14,856 nt of DNA from Promethearchaeia archaeon (GCA_029856445.1 JAHQWY010000054.1:1-14856), one strand, 5' to 3'; counted from the first letter of the stretch, positions 1 to 7,633 are shown. Notes: generated from the letters alone by a model not told the origin. Numbers and translations are program-made.

Positions 1-1160
1 GTTTCTTTCATTTCCCTTAATTTTTCTTGTACTAATTGCCTTAAATTACTATTCTTACACCCAGCTTCGATTAAAGTTGCAGGTATATCCCTCATAATTC
101 TTTGAATTCTCACATATGGGGGAAGGTTCGTTTTAACCTTAGCAATTAGATCGATTAGATCTTCGTCTAGATATGGAGAATATTTTCCAGCTTTCCACCA
201 TTCATACAATTCAGTCCCATTGATTACTAATGTTGGATAAATCTTTAACATATCAGGTCTGTATTCAGGGTTAGAGAATAAATTATCAAATAATTCTAAA
301 TCCTTTTCTAGGCTAGAGCCTGGCAAGTTTGGCATTATATGTGCATTGATTTTTAATCCAGCATCCTTAGTAATTCTTATGGCTTCAATACTGTCAAAAG
401 TTGTATGTCCTCTTTTAACTAAATCATAGATTTCATCATAAATGGTTTGAATACCAATTTCAACTCTAGTAGTTCCAAAATCTAACATATTATCGATATG
501 TGTTTCTTTACAATAATCTGGTCTCGTTTCAATAGTAATACCTACGACCCTTCTTTTGGATTTTTCAGCTACTCTCTTAACTTCTTCTAAACTTCCTAAC
601 TTTTGTTCTATTATTCCCTCTAATGCTCTTTTAACAAAATATTTCTGATATTGTGGATTTGTTGATAAAAAGGTACCTCCCATTATAATTAACTCGATTT
701 TATCAACAATGTGTCCAATTGCTTCTAAATCTTTTATCCTACTTTGAACTTGAAGATATGGATCATAATTATTATGAATAGATCTCATAGCTGCTGGTTC
801 TTTACCAGTATATGATTGAGCTACTTTTTCCTCTGGTTGTGAATCAGAACCAGGGCAGTAAATGCAAGTTCCTGGACAGGGAAGTGGTTTAGTCATAATA
901 GCGATCACAGATACACCCGAGAGTGTTCTAGTTTTTCTTCTTTTAAGAATTTGGGCAACTTTTTCCTTTTCTTCTTCTGTGGCATAGTCTAGAATAGTGG
1001 CATTTTTAATTACCTTACCTATATTATATTTTTTACCTATTTTTGCTTTAACACTAGTAATTTTGCCACGAATAGTATCTGGATTCTTAATCAAGTAGTC
1101 AATTACTTCTCGTGCGATTTTTTTATTAATTTCTTGGTTTATATTTTCGCGAGAATTCAT
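1..1160 (-). CDS. elp3: Elp3-family tRNA uridine-34 modification enzyme (radical SAM part; C-terminus cut by window edge)
   Basis: The minus-strand frame runs open from ATG at 1160 to the window edge, giving 386 residues without a stop. Elp3 makes the carboxymethyl group on wobble uridine of tRNAs using a radical SAM domain and a GNAT acetyltransferase domain. Visible here are the N-terminal helical region (about 1-80), the cluster loop KPLPCPGTCIYCPG with Cys95, Cys99 and Cys102 in CX3CX2C spacing, the MGGTF segment near 160-164, the ETRPDYC segment (211-217) and VEIGIQT (233-239), all typical of the family. Archaeal Elp3 is usually over 500 residues, so the missing part should be the C-terminal GNAT domain to the left of base 1. 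The gene lies 129 bp downstream of pyrK on the same strand. It may have its own promoter, but I see no clear one. Family assignment is firm. Confidence 0.93.
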   Translation of the reverse strand, partial: MNSRENINQEINKKIAREVIDYLIKNPDTIRGKITSVKAKIGKKYNIGKVIKNATILDYATEEEKEKVAQILKRRKTRTLSGVSVIAIMTKPLPCPGTCIYCPGSDSQPEEKVAQSYTGKEPAAMRSIHNNYDPYLQVQSRIKDLEAIGHIVDKIELIIMGGTFLSTNPQYQKYFVKRALEGIIEQKLGSLEEVKRVAEKSKRRVVGITIETRPDYCKETHIDNMLDFGTTRVEIGIQTIYDEIYDLVKRGHTTFDSIEAIRITKDAGLKINAHIMPNLPGSSLEKDLELFDNLFSNPEYRPDMLKIYPTLVINGTELYEWWKAGKYSPYLDEDLIDLIAKVKTNLPPYVRIQRIMRDIPATLIEAGCKNSNLRQLVQEKLREMKE

Positions 1161-1289
1161 TTCTAAAAAATTATAAATAAATTTAGAAGAATATGGTAAA
1201 ACTTAGAATAATTGAAATTCATCATGTAAGTTATACTTTATGATTAAAAACAACAAATAATGCTTCTGAGGTTTTTCCTAGAATAATAA

Positions 1290-2126
1290 TTAGATAAAAA
1301 TCTTTTTGCCAGTGAAATCTCTCTTAAACTTTCCAAAATCTTCAATCTTATTTAATTGCTTGGAGTCAAAAACGGGTCCATCTTTACAAACTAAAAGTCC
1401 TAATGGATCTAGAGCACACAATCCACATATCCCGCAACCACATCTCATTATCCTCTCAAGGCTTGCGTAAAATTCAATATTATGTTTTCTACATATTTGA
1501 AATAATTTAAACAACATAGTCTCAGGTCCACAGGAATACACAACAGTATTTCTGAGTTGTTCCGAAGTGTAATCTTTGATGAGTTTTTCAAAAATATCGG
1601 TTGTCACTCCCTGTTCACCATAACTTCCATCATCTGTACAAACATGAAACTCAGAATTTTTGTGATCATGTTCATATAGTTCGTCCATAAAGATTAAATT
1701 GCTCTCTACCTTAGCTCCTTGAATTATTGTAAATTCATAACCTGATATATTAAGATCATACGCTAAAAACCTAAGTGGTGCCATTCCAATACCCCCACCG
1801 ATGAGAAAGATGTTCATATTTTTATTTACTGGTTTATTAAAGGAATTTCCTAATGGTCCTCGTACTCCAAGAAAATCATTTATTTTTAAATTATGTAATG
1901 CTTCGGTACAATCCCCAACCTTTTTTATAGTAATAGCCCAATTATTTGCGTCATCATATGCTGAAATAGACATTGGTATTTCATCTACACCAGGAACCCA
2001 TACCATTACAAATTGACCTGGTTTAGGCTTTGTTTTTTTTGAGTTATGGAACATAAATGTTTTAACATCCTTGCACTCATTAATAATTCGATTTATTTTT
2101 ACCATGTGAATAGTGTTTTCAGTCAA
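1290..2126 (-). CDS. pyrK: Dihydroorotate dehydrogenase electron-transfer subunit PyrK (FAD, [2Fe-2S])
   Basis: The 278-residue protein passes electrons from the PyrD flavin through a [2Fe-2S] cluster and FAD to NAD+ in pyrimidine synthesis. Domains in order: a ferredoxin-reductase-like FAD barrel (about 5-100) with PMSISAYD at 51-58 in the place of the usual RPxS motif; a nucleotide-binding domain with LIGGGIGMAPL (108-118) and YSCGPETML (197-205); and the cluster segment with Cys229, Cys234, Cys237 and Cys247 followed by KDGPVF. An extra Cys231 sits within the first loop. The start is TTG at 2126, overlapping the end of pyrD by 8 bp. A strong Shine-Dalgarno match, gaggtg at 2134-2139, lies 7 nt upstream and decides for TTG over the ATG eight codons in. 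It is translationally coupled to pyrD. Confidence 0.93.
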   Translation of the reverse strand: MTENTIHMVKINRIINECKDVKTFMFHNSKKTKPKPGQFVMVWVPGVDEIPMSISAYDDANNWAITIKKVGDCTEALHNLKINDFLGVRGPLGNSFNKPVNKNMNIFLIGGGIGMAPLRFLAYDLNISGYEFTIIQGAKVESNLIFMDELYEHDHKNSEFHVCTDDGSYGEQGVTTDIFEKLIKDYTSEQLRNTVVYSCGPETMLFKLFQICRKHNIEFYASLERIMRCGCGICGLCALDPLGLLVCKDGPVFDSKQLNKIEDFGKFKRDFTGKKIFI

Positions 2127-3045
2127 AATCAGGCACCTCTTGAGTTTTAAACTGATGGGTTAAGCCTTTTATATCATTTATAGATTTATAATCATTGGAT
2201 TTAAGATATTTAACCATACCTTCATTGATTTCTGTAATAAGATCCACACCCAGGTATAAAGCTGTTCCAATTTGTACTGCTGAGGCTCCGACGAGAAAAA
2301 ATTCAACGACATCTTGCCAAGAATCTATTCCACCACATCCTATTATTGGAATTTTTAAAATTTTATATAAATCATATACTTTTTTAATTGCTATAGGATG
2401 TATTGCTTTTCCAGAAAGACCTCCACTTCCATGAGATAAGATAGGTCTTTTTGTATTAACATCAATTGCCATAGCTGTCAATGTATTAATCGCTACTACT
2501 GCATCAGCACCACCTTTTTCAGCAGCTAACGCGATTTCGTTTAAATTTGTTACATTTGGATTTAATTTTACAAAAAGAGGTATATTTAATTTTTTTTTAA
2601 GAAATTTGACAATTTCAAATGTCAAATCCTTGTCAATGCCAATTGAAGCAACTTCTGCGTGAGGACATGAGATATTAATTTCAATAGCATTGGCACCTGC
2701 TTCTTCTGCCTTCAAAGCTACATCAAGATATTCTTTGTTAGTAGCCCCAAAAACACTCACGATTAGTGGAAATTTATACTTCTTAATTTCATTTATTTCT
2801 GAGAGAAAATTATCTATTCCAGGATTCCCAAGCCCAACAGCATTTATAAAAGTTCCAGAATAGATTTCAATTATAGAAGGATTCTTATAACCCTTTCTTG
2901 AATTTGGACCAATGGATTTAGTTGTGATGGCTCCAGCTCCAGCATCAATTACTCTCTTCATTGAAGAAAAAGACACTCCTAAAATTCCAGAGGCTAAAAT
3001 AAGTGGTGATTTTAATTTTAAACCGGAGAGATTTATTTCAAGCAT
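2119..3045 (-). CDS. pyrD: Dihydroorotate dehydrogenase, class 1B catalytic subunit
   Basis: This 308-residue FMN TIM-barrel enzyme oxidises dihydroorotate to orotate, the fourth step of UMP synthesis. Conserved segments are LASGILGVS (17-25), TTKSIGPNSRKGYKNP (41-56), NAVGLGNPG (68-76), NISCPHAE (124-131) with the active-site Cys127, FVKLNPNV (158-165), SHGSGGLSGKAIHP (204-217), and the phosphate-binding GCGGIDSW and VQIGTAL segments (236-243, 257-263). Cysteine as catalytic base (rather than Ser) is the class 1 hallmark, and the adjoining pyrK makes it class 1B. Length is normal for the family. The ATG at 3045 is 77 bp from the divergent nop5 start, so the two share a short AT-rich promoter region. 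Confidence 0.96.
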   Translation of the reverse strand: MLEINLSGLKLKSPLILASGILGVSFSSMKRVIDAGAGAITTKSIGPNSRKGYKNPSIIEIYSGTFINAVGLGNPGIDNFLSEINEIKKYKFPLIVSVFGATNKEYLDVALKAEEAGANAIEINISCPHAEVASIGIDKDLTFEIVKFLKKKLNIPLFVKLNPNVTNLNEIALAAEKGGADAVVAINTLTAMAIDVNTKRPILSHGSGGLSGKAIHPIAIKKVYDLYKILKIPIIGCGGIDSWQDVVEFFLVGASAVQIGTALYLGVDLITEINEGMVKYLKSNDYKSINDIKGLTHQFKTQEVPDFD

Positions 3046-3122
3046 TTTTTTAAGAAAATAATGATTATAATTTTATAATAATTATTAATGAAGAAGAAAT
3101 AACTCTGAATCATATCAGAAAA
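3046..3122. promoter_or_regulatory. Divergent promoter region between pyrD and nop5
   Basis: The 77-bp gap is almost pure A+T. A TATA-like tttataat lies at 3072-3079, about 45-50 bp before the nop5 ATG; a start about 25 bp downstream would leave a leader of about 20 nt. The segment is roughly symmetric (ATTATAATTTTATAATAATT), so it could also hold the TATA element for pyrD. No Shine-Dalgarno is evident before nop5. The assignment is by position and composition only. Confidence 0.35.
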
Positions 3123-4328
3123 ATGAAGTCATATATAGCTGATACTTTTGTTGGAATCTTTGCATTTGATGAATCTGGAAATATATTGAGTTTTATTGAC
3201 TTTGAAAATCAAAAACATAAAATAATTGAGTTTTACAACGCTATTAATGATGGAAAAATTCAGAGCGTTTATGAAAAATTTCTATTAGAATTGAAAAATT
3301 CTGGTTTTGATGAATTTATATTTGATAATAAAGAATTACAGACGTTAACATTACAAGTATTGGGACATAAAGCAGTATTAGAACGTTTTTCACTCGAACT
3401 TAAAAATTTTCGTTTAAATTTAGAATCGCAATTAAAAAAAGTTGGTATAATAAAATCTAAAAATGAGATCCTCGCACAGTACAAAGAAATAAGCGAAGAA
3501 TTAACCAAAAAAAAGGTGAGTGAGGCAAGTGGACATTCTGATAATATGATCATTCAGATAGTCAATACTTTAGATGTGATTAAGAAATCAATTAGCTTAT
3601 TTTCTAGTCATCTTAGAGAGTGGTATGGATTACATTTCCCTGAATTGACAGATAAAGTAGTTGAGGATAATATTCTTTTAGCTAAACTTATTTCTTTTTT
3701 AGGAATAAGAGAGAGATTTAGTTATGAAAATCTTAAAAATAATTTTGACATTGAGGATAATAAAATCAAAATTTTACAAAAATATGCTTCAGAATCTATG
3801 GGTGCTAATTTTGATATGAAAATAGTTCAAGATTATGCAACTCAAATTGTATCGTTAGATTCATATCGTCAAGGATTAGAAGATTTTTTAACAGAATTAA
3901 TGGAAAAAACTGCTCCTAATATAAATTCGGTTATAGGATCTCTAATAGGATCTAAATTAATTGCGAAAGCAGGAGGTTTAAAAAAACTGGCTTTTATGCC
4001 CGCATCTAGGATTCAACTATTAGGTGCTGAGAAAGCATTATATCGTTTCCTCAAAACTGGAGAAAAAAGACCGAAACATGGATTAATATTTCAATGGAAC
4101 CAAATCCGGGGAAGTAAATATTATCATAGAGGCAAGATAGCTAGGGTAGTCGCAGGGAAAATTGGTATTGCTGCCAAAGTAGATTATTTTAGTGGAGAAT
4201 TCATAGGAAATGAAATAGCAAAAGAGATTGAACTAAAAATAAAAGAAATTGAAGAAAAATATCCAGATCCACCTATTAAAACGGAACCTACACAAATTAA
4301 AAAAAGAAAACCAAAAAAGAGAAGATGA
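3123..4328 (+). CDS. nop5: C/D box snoRNP-type core protein NOP5 (Nop56/58 homologue)
   Basis: The 401-residue NOP5 bridges fibrillarin and the L7Ae-bound kink-turn of box C/D guide RNAs in 2'-O-methylation of rRNA and tRNA. The N-terminal domain (about 1-115) binds fibrillarin, a helical coiled-coil region (about 115-250) dimerises, and the NOP domain (about 250-370) binds RNA-L7Ae. Diagnostic stretches are HLREWYGLHFPEL (163-175), GSKLIAKAGGLKKLA (276-290), PASRIQLLGAEKALYRFLKTG (293-313), PKHGLIFQW (317-325) and RGKIARVVAGKIGIAAKVD (336-354). The tail (from about 384) is Lys/Arg-rich with a KKRKPKKRR end, as in archaeal and eukaryotic relatives. It is followed 16 bp later by fibrillarin in the same operon. 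Confidence 0.96.
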   Translation: MKSYIADTFVGIFAFDESGNILSFIDFENQKHKIIEFYNAINDGKIQSVYEKFLLELKNSGFDEFIFDNKELQTLTLQVLGHKAVLERFSLELKNFRLNLESQLKKVGIIKSKNEILAQYKEISEELTKKKVSEASGHSDNMIIQIVNTLDVIKKSISLFSSHLREWYGLHFPELTDKVVEDNILLAKLISFLGIRERFSYENLKNNFDIEDNKIKILQKYASESMGANFDMKIVQDYATQIVSLDSYRQGLEDFLTELMEKTAPNINSVIGSLIGSKLIAKAGGLKKLAFMPASRIQLLGAEKALYRFLKTGEKRPKHGLIFQWNQIRGSKYYHRGKIARVVAGKIGIAAKVDYFSGEFIGNEIAKEIELKIKEIEEKYPDPPIKTEPTQIKKRKPKKRR

Positions 4329-4344
4329 GGAATTAAACTAAAAG

Positions 4345-5037
4345 ATGTCTAAAATAGAATTGAGGAATCATCCAAAATTTTATAATGTCTTTATATCTGG
4401 ACCTACGGGAAAGATGAAACTTTATACAAAAAATCTAGATAAAGGAAATAGAATTTATGGCGAAAAATTAGTATCTTATAAAGGAAAGGAGTATAGAGAA
4501 TGGGATCCTTATAGAAGTAAGCTAGCAGCATTATTATTGGAAAATCCTAGAAGTGATTTTTTATCAGGAGATTTAAATTGCTTATATTTAGGAGCCTCGT
4601 CTGGTACCACCGTTTCTCACATTTCTGATATTGCAGAATCAGGTGTGATATATTCTGTTGAATTTGCAGAAAGAAGTATAAGACAATTAATACAGAATAC
4701 AACCAGAAGAAAAAATATTATTCCAATATTAGATGATGCTCGATATCCGCAAAATTATGCTAAATCAATATTTTCTCCTATAGATCTTATTTATCAAGAT
4801 GTCTCTCAACCCAATCAAGCAGAAATTGCATTAAATAATTGTAATTTTTATCTTAAAAAGAATGGTTTTTTAGTTTTAGCAATAAAGTCTCAATCCATCG
4901 ATAGCATTCAGAAATCTGAAGTTGTATATGCTCAAGAAAAAAAAGTTCTAGAAAAGGGAGGATATAGTGTCCTTGAGAGTATAAATATTCACAAATATGC
5001 TGCAAATCATATAATCCTAATAGTAAAAAGAAATTGA
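4345..5037 (+). CDS. flpA: Fibrillarin-like rRNA/tRNA 2'-O-methyltransferase
   Basis: The 230-residue catalytic subunit of the box C/D RNP uses SAM to methylate the 2'-OH of RNA positions selected by guide RNAs. The Rossmann methyltransferase core is clear: SAM-binding YLGASSGTTVSH (81-92), VIYSVEFA (101-108) with the acidic ribose-binding Glu106, the LDDARYP segment (129-135), and IYQDVSQPNQ (149-158) with the conserved Asp152, followed by GFLVLAIKSQSID (174-186). Length matches archaeal FlpA. It begins 16 bp after nop5, the usual archaeal order. Its stop is only 2 bp from the end of the convergent rnhB gene, so their 3' ends abut tail to tail. Confidence 0.97.
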   Translation: MSKIELRNHPKFYNVFISGPTGKMKLYTKNLDKGNRIYGEKLVSYKGKEYREWDPYRSKLAALLLENPRSDFLSGDLNCLYLGASSGTTVSHISDIAESGVIYSVEFAERSIRQLIQNTTRRKNIIPILDDARYPQNYAKSIFSPIDLIYQDVSQPNQAEIALNNCNFYLKKNGFLVLAIKSQSIDSIQKSEVVYAQEKKVLEKGGYSVLESINIHKYAANHIILIVKRN

Positions 5038-5039
5038 AA

Positions 5040-5729
5040 TCAAAAAAAATCAGTTATTTTTTTGTTAGAGAGTTCTTCTTCTACTATTTTTTTTATTGTA
5101 TCCCATGATTTTCTTGCGAAATCTGGTGCTTTTTTATTTCTTTTTATCCACTCTCTAAGGAAATCAGTAGTTTTTTTATCCGAGGAATAGCCTGATCCGA
5201 AGTCTCCATATTTTTTCTTCATTTCATCAATTATAGTGTCTCTTTTATCCTTAGCAATAATAGAGGCTGCAGATACTATAGGATAGAGATCATCAGCTTT
5301 ATGTTTTGAGATTATTTCTTTAGGGGTATAATCTAGTAGATTTAATATTGAATTTCTAAATCTTTCTTCATTTACATCTACTGCATCAATATAAATAGAG
5401 CTTGGTTTTAACTCTCTAATAATTTCTGCCATTTTTAATTCTTCTAACTTGTTCAATGTAATTTTTATATCTTCCCTTTGATCAATTTCTTTGGGAGCAA
5501 TTGTAAGGATTTTAAAAGAATGGCATTTATCTTTAATTAACTTTGCTAATGTACTCCTTCTTTTAGCACTTAATTTCTTTGAATCTTTTACACCAATCTC
5601 AGCTAAATAAGGTAGATTATTTGGTTTAAAACAAACTCCACATAAGACAAGAGGGCCAATAACGGGGCCTTTTGGTATAAAATTCGAGAGGAATTATATT
5701 CTACCAGCCTCGTCTATACCACAAATCAA
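5040..5729 (-). CDS. rnhB: Ribonuclease HII, interrupted by a 30-nt probable BHB intron
   Basis: RNase HII cuts RNA-DNA hybrids and single ribonucleotides in DNA. Translation from TTG at 5729 gives MICGIDEAGR, then ten extra codons including TAA (5694-5696), then GPVIGPLVLCGV and a normal archaeal RNase HII to 5040. Removing bases 5671-5700 gives 219 residues, a standard length. The four catalytic acids are then present: Asp6, Glu7, Asp105 in IYIDAVD and Asp136 in KHKADDLYP; GDFGSGYSSD follows. The protein ends NKKITDFF, a PIP-box-like motif for binding PCNA. The TTG has a gaggag Shine-Dalgarno at 5739-5744, overlapping the end of the upstream regulator gene, so translation is probably coupled. 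Exon 1 is 5701-5729 and exon 2 is 5040-5670. The rest of the frame has no lesion, which argues against a decaying pseudogene. Coding identity is certain; splicing is inferred. Confidence 0.9.
5671..5700 (-). other. Candidate 30-nt bulge-helix-bulge (BHB) intron in rnhB mRNA
   Basis: On the minus strand the region 5714-5661 folds completely. The outer helix is GACGAGGC (5714-5707) with GCCCCGUU (5668-5661), seven pairs (one G-U) and one A-C mismatch. The central 4-bp helix is UGGU (5706-5703) with ACCA (5676-5673). The 5' bulge is AG|A (5702-5700). The inner helix is AUAUAAUUC (5699-5691) with GAAUUUUAU (5685-5677), with one U-U mismatch and loop CUCUC. The 3' bulge is AA|AG (5672-5669). Cleavage after the second base of each bulge, as archaeal tRNA endonuclease does, removes exactly 5700-5671 and joins AG to A GGC, restoring Arg-Gly of the DEAGRGPVIGP motif. 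The only deviation from the canonical motif is a 4-nt instead of 3-nt 3' bulge. The intron contains an in-frame TAA. Confidence 0.85.
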
Positions 5730-5742
5730 TACTGATTTCTCC

Positions 5743-6744
5743 TCAAGAGTCTTGGATGAGTTCAATAAATTCTTCCTCATCATCAACTTCTTCTAAGTTC
5801 TTTATTTTTACGATATGTATTTCTTTTCCTTTTATGGATCCTGGAATTCTTACATTATTATCAATAATATAAAGTGCGGTTTTATGAAATAAATCATTAA
5901 ACATCTTCAAACAATTAAAATTCATCTCATTCACTTTACCTTGCTCTTCTGAGAGGGCAGAAAAAAGAGGATAAAAACCATCACTTTCAACTTCATCTAT
6001 ATGAGAAAATAATGACAATTTGAAAGGAATAGATCCTTTTTTATACCAATAAGAAGAAAGGCCAATATCCTTAATTATATTTTCAACATGAGATTCAAAT
6101 TCACTCAATTCTATTCCTTCAAATATTTCCTTATTTTCCATATCATATTTAATATTCCATTTGAAGATGTTAATCTTTTTAAATATATCGTTGTCCTCTA
6201 ATATATCTTTAATTTTTTTGGCCATTTCTTCTGAAGGACGCATACTCTCATTTTCATACGAACTGACAGTTCTTTTAGTTATGCCTAGCTTTTCTGACAA
6301 TTCTTTTCTCGTTATTGATTGCTGTTCTCTTAACTCTTTCATTAAATCCCCGTCTAAAAATACTACTCCCCCGCCTCTTCTCGCCAGAATATGGGGATAT
6401 ATATTATTTGTAAGAATTTTCTCGAGTGTATTAAAAGTTATGAATGGTAATCCATTTCTAATATATATTGTGTTATCTTCTAATTTTTGATACCTATTCC
6501 TAATTCCTATCAATAATGGTTTAGATTTTAAGATTAAAGATAAAGATTTAATATCACGAACTACATCTTGATTCAAATTATCAATATTAGGAAATACCTT
6601 TACACTAAAAATTATGTCATCTTTTTTCACTAGTAAATCAAAACAAAATTTACTCTTGGTAGTAGCAAAATTTCCTAACAAGAAGGTTTCATAATTTGCT
6701 TTTCTCAACAAATTATTAATTTGTTCAATAACACTACTTATCAT
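5743..6744 (-). CDS. Archaeal HTH transcription regulator (COG1395-like)
   Basis: This 333-residue protein has a Cro/C1-type helix-turn-helix in the middle (about 133-182; LMKELREQQSITRKELSEKL, then GITKRTVSSYENESMRPS). The N-terminal region (about 1-118) has the alternating pattern FDLLVKKDDIIFSVKV (35-50), which looks like a restriction-endonuclease-type alpha/beta fold without a full acidic active site. The C-terminal region (about 190-333) is unassigned and ends in an acidic stretch. This order (N-domain, HTH, C-domain) and length match the archaeal COG1395 family of putative regulators; their ligand is not known to me. The gene is directly followed by rnhB with a 13-bp gap, and its last codons contain the rnhB ribosome-binding site. 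Family call is good; target genes are unknown. Confidence 0.8.
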   Translation of the reverse strand: MISSVIEQINNLLRKANYETFLLGNFATTKSKFCFDLLVKKDDIIFSVKVFPNIDNLNQDVVRDIKSLSLILKSKPLLIGIRNRYQKLEDNTIYIRNGLPFITFNTLEKILTNNIYPHILARRGGGVVFLDGDLMKELREQQSITRKELSEKLGITKRTVSSYENESMRPSEEMAKKIKDILEDNDIFKKINIFKWNIKYDMENKEIFEGIELSEFESHVENIIKDIGLSSYWYKKGSIPFKLSLFSHIDEVESDGFYPLFSALSEEQGKVNEMNFNCLKMFNDLFHKTALYIIDNNVRIPGSIKGKEIHIVKIKNLEEVDDEEEFIELIQDS

Positions 6745-6861
6745 TAAATCCAGTTACTTAAATATTGATATAATTAAATCTTTTTCTATGATGATAATGA
6801 TTTAAAACTTATTTAATTTATCTCTATTTTCAGTAATTATTAGTATAATTTATTTTGTCTT

Positions 6862-7434
6862 TCAATAGTCATGAGTGAGTTTAAGAAAATCCGCATCAGT
6901 TATTATTCCAACAAAATTGTGTCCATCATCTTTTACTAAAACAGCAGAATATCTAATAAGTAAATCAGAGATATCTTTTACACCCCAATTTTCATTAACT
7001 TCAGGAAAGGGTAATTCTTTGATAAGAGAGACATCTACACCAAAGATTTCAGGATTATCAGTTATATATTTTTGAATTTTCTTTGATGTTATACTTCCAT
7101 AATTATGTTTGTTTTCAATAATAGGAAGTTGTGATATACCATGTTCATTCATTAATTCAACAGCTTCTCTTATAGTTGAATCTGGTTTAATAAATTTAAT
7201 GTCATGAGTCATAATATCCTTAGCCTGCCTTTTAGATTTTTTGCGTTTAGCTCCTTCTTTCTCTAAATGTTCATATATCATTTTAAATTTAGTATATGGA
7301 GGATCAATCAAACCACTTTCAATTCTGGAGATAGTGGATTGTGTCAATTTCAATTCAAGGGCAAGATCCTTCTGACTTATGTTTAGTTTTTTTCTTAGAC
7401 GTTTTATTTCGCTTAAAGGGGGCAAATTTTTCAT
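6862..7434 (-). CDS. HTH (XRE) regulator with C-terminal CBS domain pair
   Basis: The 190-residue protein joins an N-terminal XRE helix-turn-helix (about 6-58: EIKRLRKKLNISQKDLALEL, then TQSTISRIESGLIDPP) to two CBS domains (about 72-120, starting AKDIMTHDIKFIKPDSTIRE, and about 137-187, ending NFVGIITDADFLKLTHDY). CBS pairs bind adenosyl ligands such as AMP, ATP, SAM or methylthioadenosine, so this is a ligand-sensing repressor or activator of the COG3620 type. A basic linker KRKKSKRQ joins the halves. It is divergent from the SAM synthetase gene across a 199-bp gap full of symmetric sites, so SAM or an adenylate is a reasonable guess for the ligand and the SAM synthetase gene for the target. 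That link is inference from position. Confidence 0.88.
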   Translation of the reverse strand: MKNLPPLSEIKRLRKKLNISQKDLALELKLTQSTISRIESGLIDPPYTKFKMIYEHLEKEGAKRKKSKRQAKDIMTHDIKFIKPDSTIREAVELMNEHGISQLPIIENKHNYGSITSKKIQKYITDNPEIFGVDVSLIKELPFPEVNENWGVKDISDLLIRYSAVLVKDDGHNFVGIITDADFLKLTHDY

Positions 7435-7471
7435 AATTTGATGTATTATTGTATTTATGATTTCAATTTTT

Positions 7472-7489
7472 TATGCATATTATGCATAT
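7472..7489. promoter_or_regulatory. Tandem TATGCATAT repeat, candidate operator
   Basis: Two exact, abutting copies of the 9-mer TATGCATAT (7472-7480 and 7481-7489) each contain the 8-bp palindrome TATGCATA. They lie 38 bp upstream of the HTH-CBS regulator start and 145 bp from the SAM synthetase start. The arrangement is like paired half-turn-spaced sites for a dimeric HTH protein. No binding data can be seen. Confidence 0.45.
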
Positions 7490-7500
7490 TACAAATGTAA

Positions 7501-7517
7501 AATATTTAATAAATATT
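7501..7517. repeat. Perfect 17-bp palindrome in the divergent regulator/SAM synthetase gap
   Basis: Arms aatattta (7501-7508) and taaatatt (7510-7517) are perfect around a central A. It sits between the two TGCAT-bearing sites. Being pure A+T in an AT-rich gap, it may be a TATA-type promoter element or chance as easily as an operator. Confidence 0.35.
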
Positions 7518-7527
7518 CACATTCTTA

Positions 7528-7546
7528 AAATGCAACAACTGCATTT
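7528..7546. promoter_or_regulatory. Inverted repeat AAATGCA-N5-TGCATTT, candidate operator
   Basis: Perfect 7-bp arms (7528-7534 and 7540-7546) flank the 5-nt spacer acaac. The arms share the ATGCAT core of the tandem repeat at 7472-7489, giving three TGCAT-centred sites between the HTH-CBS gene and the SAM synthetase gene. It lies 87 bp upstream of the latter's ATG, a place from which it could control that promoter. Confidence 0.45.
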
Positions 7547-7633
7547 ATCATTTAATAAGGAATTTAACTGATAAATAATTTAAAAAAATATTTAGATGAA
7601 CTATTAATATCATTACAAAATTGGTTAAATGAA

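Noticed and set aside
1161..1289. Box C/D guide RNA between elp3 and pyrK
   Set aside because: An ATGATGA (minus strand) and a CTGA (plus strand) occur, but not on the same strand at usable spacing, and no D'/C' boxes are seen.
1801..2016. Plus-strand open frame opposite pyrK, and similar frames opposite pyrD, nop5, SAM synthetase and others
   Set aside because: They lie antisense or out of frame to well-supported genes and show no protein family features or ribosome-binding sites.
5040..5456. RNase HII as a short protein starting at TTG 5456
   Set aside because: This would lack the GIDEAGR/GPVIGPLV block with two catalytic acids. The same frame continues upstream without a stop to 5694, and the conserved N-terminus is present beyond it.
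5671..5700. Programmed ribosomal bypassing, mobile insertion or simple pseudogene as the cause of the 30-nt interruption
   Set aside because: Matching take-off and landing codons are not evident, there is no target duplication or terminal repeat, and no other lesion exists in the gene. The BHB fold explains every base and predicts the exact border.
6745..6861. Box C/D guide RNA between the two regulator genes
   Set aside because: ATGATGA is present on the plus strand, but no CTGA follows within a normal distance; it is probably chance in AT-rich sequence.
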